Of a stretch of 36,008 bases of DNA, positions 31,983 to 36,008 are shown piece after piece. The notes under the pieces were generated by a model, which made no database searches, was not told where the DNA came from, and worked only from the letters and a program-made list of their open reading frames with translations. Within the stretch, counting starts at the first letter, position 1; each line of letters starts with the position of its first letter. The DNA is from Treponema sp. (GTDB taxonomy: Bacteria; Spirochaetota; Spirochaetia; Treponematales; Breznakiellaceae), in assembly GCA_031265845.1 (NCBI GenBank), contig JAISCC010000082.1, forward strand, positions 1 to 36,008, read 5' to 3'. The translations under genes and the position numbers were made by a program.

Positions 31983-33662
31983 TCATTCCCATTGCCGGAT
32001 GCTGTATTTGTAGCCCTGCTCCGCCAAGAACTTTTGGCGGTTAGCCGCGCATTCCTCTTCTACAGTATACCGTGAGACCAGCGTGTAGAACAGCGAATTC
32101 CGCTTTTTGGGACGGAGAATCCTTCCCAACCGTTGCGCCTCTTCCTGACGTGACCCGAAAGAGCCTGACACCTGTATCAACATTGACGCGTCGGGCAAGT
32201 CTATGGCGAAATTCGCCACCTTTGACACCACAATGATCTTGACCTCGCCGCTCCTAAAGGCGTCATAGATCCGCTCCCGTTTCACATTGGGCGTTTTTCC
32301 GGTGACACCCGGCGCTTTCAGGAGGCGGGCGAGAGCATCAAGCTGCTTTATATACTGACCAATAATGAGGATGCGCTCTTCCGTGTGGAGTTCGACAAGC
32401 TGCCGTACAACCGTCTCTTTAAGCGGATTCTCGCTTGCGATGCGGTGCTTTTCCCTCATTGAGGCCACGGCGTAGGGGATTTTAAGCTCTTCCGGCAGTT
32501 TTACGCGGATTTCCATGCAGAGAGCTTCGGCTATCCAGCCCTTTGCCTCAAGGTCTTTCCACGGCATGTCATAGCGTTTCGGACCCACAAGGCTGAACAC
32601 CGCGTCCTCCTCATGATCCTCCCGCACCAGCGTCGCGGTTAATCCAAGCCGCCTGACCGCCTGCAATTCCGCCGCAACCCGAAAAACCGGCGCCGGAAGC
32701 AGATGCGTCTCATCGTAGATGATGAGACCCCACGCGCGGGCGTGAAACAATCTGAAATGCGGAAAATCCGCGTTTTTGTCCGCTCTCCACGTGAGTATCT
32801 GGTAGGTCGCCACCGTAACCGGCGCGGTTCGTTTGGAATCGCCGGTATACTCCGCGATCTGGTCATTTGTGAGTTCCGTCTTGTCCAGAAGTTCGGCTAT
32901 CCATTGATGCACCGCCGCAGTATTGGCGGTGAGTATGAGGGTATTCGTGTTAAGCTCCGCCATGAGTTGTATGCCAACGATGGTTTTCCCGGCGCCGCAT
33001 GGCAACGCCACAACGCCGTACCCCGTGCCGGGAGCGCCGTCCCCCAGCGCCGCCCGCACGGCTTCTTTCTGGTAATCCCGCACCGTAAAAACCACGCCGG
33101 AAAGCGTGGCGCCGCGCAGCCGTACGTCAAGCGGCTCCCCATCGCGCAACGGCGCTTCATCTTTCAGGGGCCAGCCCAGTTTGACAAGCTCCCGTTTCAC
33201 GCTGCCCCGGTCAATAAGCCGCAACGAGAAGCCCTCTTCCGTTTTGGCGAGGTATTTGCCCAGTCTTTTTGACGCGGCTATTTCCGCCATAATCGCCGCG
33301 TCGTCGGAAACAAGCAGCAATTCACCGCCGGCAACACCGCATCCTGCGTCGCCGGCGATAAGGCGAATTTTCCCGTACCGTTCCATTGTGTCCGAAAAAC
33401 CTCGCGCAACGCCCTGCGGTATGGGATAGCGCGTCCATGTTTCGAGCGCGTCCACGATGCGCCCCGCCGAAAGCCCCGCGCTCGCGGCGTTCCACAGGGA
33501 AAGCGGCGTGATGCGGTAGGTGTGTATATGTTCGGGCGACTTCTCCAATTCCGCGAACGGCATAATGGCGTAACGCGCCGCTTCCGCTTGCTCGGCGTGT
33601 ACATCTAACAGGAGGGTCTTGTCGCTTTGAACAATCAACGGATTTTTGGGATCGGCAGACAT
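31983..33662 (-). CDS. XPB/ERCC3-type DNA helicase
   Basis: A 559-residue superfamily 2 helicase of the XPB group. An N-terminal damage-recognition-like region (1-185) precedes the motor: RDYQKEAV, Walker A LPCGAGKT (about 221-227), the DETH box in IIYDETHLLP (about 317-320), LGLTATLVRED including the RED motif of XPB (about 348-350), and QRLGRILRPK (about 515). XPB proteins open or translocate on DNA in repair and transcription. In archaea XPB works with a nuclease partner, Bax1. Here the following genes encode a helicase-associated protein and a NYN protein. The ATG at 33662 follows a good promoter by 6 bases and has no ribosome site. Confidence 0.93.
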   Translation of the reverse strand: MSADPKNPLIVQSDKTLLLDVHAEQAEAARYAIMPFAELEKSPEHIHTYRITPLSLWNAASAGLSAGRIVDALETWTRYPIPQGVARGFSDTMERYGKIRLIAGDAGCGVAGGELLLVSDDAAIMAEIAASKRLGKYLAKTEEGFSLRLIDRGSVKRELVKLGWPLKDEAPLRDGEPLDVRLRGATLSGVVFTVRDYQKEAVRAALGDGAPGTGYGVVALPCGAGKTIVGIQLMAELNTNTLILTANTAAVHQWIAELLDKTELTNDQIAEYTGDSKRTAPVTVATYQILTWRADKNADFPHFRLFHARAWGLIIYDETHLLPAPVFRVAAELQAVRRLGLTATLVREDHEEDAVFSLVGPKRYDMPWKDLEAKGWIAEALCMEIRVKLPEELKIPYAVASMREKHRIASENPLKETVVRQLVELHTEERILIIGQYIKQLDALARLLKAPGVTGKTPNVKRERIYDAFRSGEVKIIVVSKVANFAIDLPDASMLIQVSGSFGSRQEEAQRLGRILRPKKRNSLFYTLVSRYTVEEECAANRQKFLAEQGYKYSIRQWE

Positions 33663-33668
33663 ACCGTA

Positions 33669-33697
33669 ACTATAGCGGATCGGACGTTAAATTGCAA
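33669..33697 (-). promoter_or_regulatory. Promoter of the XPB operon
   Basis: On the minus strand TTGCAA (33697-33692), 17-base spacer, TATAGT (33674-33669), six bases TACGGT, then ATG. Predicted to yield a leaderless mRNA. Confidence 0.6.
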
Positions 33698-33908
33698 TCC
33701 ACAAACCGCAAAACACGAACCGCACGAACGCTAGGAACACACGAACCACACGAACAGAACCGGGCGGCCTTCATTAGCGGAGCGAAAATTCGCGCTGTTC
33801 GGTGTCAAAGCGGGGCGGTTTTCCATGTCATAATCGCGGACAGCACGCCGCGCCGCGCCTTTGTTCGTGTTTTTGTTCAACGCAACTCCGGCATAACCCT
33901 ATGTTCTT
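33698..33908. repeat. Intergenic region with CACGAAC repeats
   Basis: ACACGAACCGCACGAAC (about 33713-33729) and ACACGAACCACACGAAC (about 33739-33755) are near-identical direct repeats of a CACGAAC-based unit. An inverted GTTCGTG occurs near 33862. No gene was found. The region separates the mutL stop from the XPB promoter, both on the minus strand. Confidence 0.4.
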
Positions 33909-35774
33909 TCACGTCCGCTTCACCGCGTGAAACAAGTCCTGCCGGCTTATCTCCGTCCACAATGGCCTCCCGTGGGGGCAATGCGGATCAGGGAGGGAAA
34001 GGGCGGACTCGGCGAGCGCGAGCGCGGCGGTGTTGTCAAGGTAGCCGCCGTCTTTGATTGCCGCGTGGCAGGCGAGGGTCGCAGCCCAACGCTCGGCTAT
34101 ATTCTCGCCGGCAAGCCTCAGTTCCAGAATAGCCTTGACCGTGGCGCTGTCGCCAAGCCGCCAGTGTGCCGGCAACGCTTCAATAAACCATTTCCCCCCG
34201 CCGCCTTCATCTTTTTCAACAACAACGCCAAGACGCGCAAGGTCTTGCGCGCGGCTTTCAAGGAAAAGGTCGTCGTCGGCGCTTTCAGTCGCAAAAGGAA
34301 TGCTCACCAGAAGCTCTTGCTTGGGAATAGGCTTGTTGAGGAATTCGTTGTACAGGATGCGCTCATGGGCCGCGTGTTGATCGACAAGGAACAGTTTCTC
34401 GCCTTTTTCAACAATGATGAACAGATCAAACGCCCTGCCTACGTATTTTACGGTCTGGTTTTCATTGTTTGCGGCATGGTATCCGATGGCGTCCGCGTCC
34501 GCAGGATACTCGCCGGCGCCGTTATGGGAGTCGCCGCTTCTGCCGGGCAATTCCGCAAACTGAGGCCGCTTTTCGAGCAACGCTTCCAGCGCCATCGCCG
34601 AAGCGCTGGTTCCGGCGGAGCCGGAAAGCGCGGGCGCATAGGAGCCATTTTTTTCAAACGCAAAAGAGTCGCCGCTCTGTGCGCGAGGCGTTTCGTATGT
34701 CCACGGAAACGCTTTCTCCGGCGCAGTTTCAGACGCGGATGGAATATCGTCCTTGTCCGGCGCGGCATACGCGGCATGTCGCCGTTGGTGGCGGCTAAAA
34801 TCCCGCAACGCTTCGGTTATCGCGTGGTGAATGGCGCCCGCATCCGCAAAACGCGCCTCGCGCTTTGCCGGATGAATGTTGAAATCCGCCAAATGCGGGG
34901 CGATGTCTATAAAGATCGCGCCCACCGGATGCGTTCCGTTCGGGAAAGAGCCTTGCATACCGTATTCAAGCGCCTGTAAAAAAGAAAAATCCTGTATGCG
35001 CCTGCCATTTGCGAACACGTACTGAAGTTTGCGGGTGTTGCGGGCAAGCCCTCCATCTCCAATGACGATGTTCACCGAGAAACCGCTGCCGCTGGCGTTG
35101 ATTTCATGCAGAAAGCCAGCTTCGTTCTTTTCAAGCGACAACTCGGCAAACCGATCCTTCAAAGACGCGGCGTGATTCAGCATGGTTTTCACTTTGTTGT
35201 TTTGAGTGAAGCGGAAGCTGATGGCGGGAAAAGCCATAGCCTTTTCAACAAAGATTTGATAGCACAGGGCGGCTTCGCTCCAATCCCGCTTAAGAAACCG
35301 CTTGCGCGCCGGTATGGCGTCAAAAAGCCCGATGCACCGGATGCTGCTCCCCTTCACCCGCCGCGTCCGCTCCAGTCGTGGCGGACGGGAATCGCCAGGA
35401 CCCACTTCAAGACGCCACGCCTCCCGCCCGTCCGCGCTGGTGAGTATGTCCAGCGCCGAAACAGCCGCCGCAGCCGCAAGCGCCTCGCCCCGGAAGCCGA
35501 GCGTTTCAGCGTGGCTGAGGTCTTCCAGAGAGCGTATCTTGCTGGTCGCGTGGGTATGCCAGCACAATGCCAAATCCTCCCGCGTCATGCCGCAACCATC
35601 GTCAATCACCTCAACCTTGCGCGAGCCTCCCTCTGCAACGCCCACCTCAATAAACCCGCCGCCCGCGTCAATGGCATTGTCAAGCAACTCGCGCACGAGG
35701 CTTGCCGGACGGTCGACCACCTCGCCGGCCGCTATTTTTCGAGCCTCTTCAGGGGGCAGAATGTGTATGCTCAT
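33909..35774 (-). CDS. mutL: DNA mismatch repair protein MutL
   Basis: A 621-residue GHKL ATPase that couples MutS mismatch recognition to strand removal. The N-terminal ATPase has IAAGEVVDRPASLVRELLDN (catalytic Glu in VREL), DDGCGM, and THATSKI with TLGFRGEAL. A variable linker runs from about 330 to 440. The C-terminal dimer domain has VDQHAAHERILYNEF, ACHAAIKDGG and CPHGRP, the motifs of endonuclease-type MutL. In the DQHA(X)2E(X)4E motif the second Glu position is Asn, with a Glu one residue later. The ATG overlaps the xseB stop (ATGA). Confidence 0.95.
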   Translation of the reverse strand: MSIHILPPEEARKIAAGEVVDRPASLVRELLDNAIDAGGGFIEVGVAEGGSRKVEVIDDGCGMTREDLALCWHTHATSKIRSLEDLSHAETLGFRGEALAAAAAVSALDILTSADGREAWRLEVGPGDSRPPRLERTRRVKGSSIRCIGLFDAIPARKRFLKRDWSEAALCYQIFVEKAMAFPAISFRFTQNNKVKTMLNHAASLKDRFAELSLEKNEAGFLHEINASGSGFSVNIVIGDGGLARNTRKLQYVFANGRRIQDFSFLQALEYGMQGSFPNGTHPVGAIFIDIAPHLADFNIHPAKREARFADAGAIHHAITEALRDFSRHQRRHAAYAAPDKDDIPSASETAPEKAFPWTYETPRAQSGDSFAFEKNGSYAPALSGSAGTSASAMALEALLEKRPQFAELPGRSGDSHNGAGEYPADADAIGYHAANNENQTVKYVGRAFDLFIIVEKGEKLFLVDQHAAHERILYNEFLNKPIPKQELLVSIPFATESADDDLFLESRAQDLARLGVVVEKDEGGGGKWFIEALPAHWRLGDSATVKAILELRLAGENIAERWAATLACHAAIKDGGYLDNTAALALAESALSLPDPHCPHGRPLWTEISRQDLFHAVKRT

Positions 35775-36001
35775 AATGCGTCAAAGAGCGAAAGCTCAGG
35801 CGTCTCATCCGGCTTGGCGTCCGGCGCGTTCATAAGAAGCGCTATCCGCCCTTCAATTTTCTCAAGGTCTTTTTCCAGCGCTCCGGCCACCTTGACGCCT
35901 TCCTCAAACGCTTTGAGCGCGTCGTCAAGGGAAATCTCCGGCCTCCGTATTTTCTCGCTCAACGCCTCAAGGCGCGCCAGCCGCTCTTCAAAATTTTTCA
36001 T
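35771..36001 (-). CDS. xseB: Exodeoxyribonuclease VII small subunit
   Basis: A 76-residue helical protein matching XseB: FEERLARLEALSEKIRRPEISLDDALKAFEEGV with a heptad-like pattern (seen in pieces FEERLARLE, ISLDDALKAFEEG). It binds the large subunit XseA to form the nuclease that degrades single-stranded DNA. An xseA gene is not in the window and may lie upstream, beyond the right edge. Its coupling to mutL by a 4-base overlap is noteworthy since both act in mismatch repair. Confidence 0.92.
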   Translation of the reverse strand: MKNFEERLARLEALSEKIRRPEISLDDALKAFEEGVKVAGALEKDLEKIEGRIALLMNAPDAKPDETPELSLFDAL

Positions 36002-36008
36002 AGCGTGT

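Noticed and set aside
33698..33770. CACGAAC repeats as a CRISPR array
   Set aside because: Units are short, nearly adjacent and without regular unique spacers; no cas gene is present.
33927..34979. Long plus-strand open frame of 350 codons
   Set aside because: Antisense to mutL, whose motifs are intact; no recognisable domain in the translation.

Overview
The window looks like chromosome from a treponeme-like spirochaete of roughly 50% G+C (inference). The pointers are a paired cheY/cheX chemotaxis module, a FlgM-like anti-sigma factor, many lipoproteins and outer-membrane barrels, a bacterial XPB-type helicase next to a large helicase-associated protein, and E. coli-type pyrB/pyrI. No rRNA, tRNA, CRISPR array, transposase or integrase gene was recognised.

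Left third (1-8.25 kb): accessory and partly decaying DNA. Five structured repeats (1-144, 827-961, 5987-6199, 7640-7794, 8037-8250) share terminal inverted cores (GCATAAC ... GTTATGC) and internal hairpins. They look like long integron attC sites. They delimit small AT-rich cassettes: a frameshifted barrel gene on the minus strand, a papain-like lipoprotein plus a barrel protein on the plus strand, and a frameshifted small ORF. Two array edges are fused into the 3' ends of RNA methyltransferase genes. Between the two oppositely oriented arrays is a galactoside locus: an intact GH42 beta-galactosidase, a truncated LacI-type regulator and a GH2 beta-galactosidase remnant with in-frame stops.

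Centre (8.2-12.3 kb): a minus-strand cluster of a conserved exported protein, rsmI, a FlgM-like gene, a dehydrogenase-like protein that has lost its metal ligands, and a TrmH/SpoU methyltransferase. At 12.2-13.0 kb a diverged duplication covers the divergent start region between the exported-protein gene and mfd. mfd and a GGDEF diguanylate cyclase follow on the plus strand. Next comes a five-gene signalling operon: cheY, cheX, a lipid kinase, a membrane-bound CheA-like kinase without a CheW-binding domain, and a DUF6941-like protein.

Right half: a solute-binding lipoprotein and a conserved hypothetical gene diverge from overlapping -35 boxes. They are followed by a polar amino-acid ABC transporter, pyrB-pyrI behind a possible attenuator, and an HD-GYP response regulator. 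An XPB helicase / helicase-associated protein / NYN-OST-HTH operon and the xseB-mutL pair complete the window. Several genes have a good -35/-10 promoter whose -10 ends only 5-7 nt before the start codon, suggesting leaderless mRNAs.
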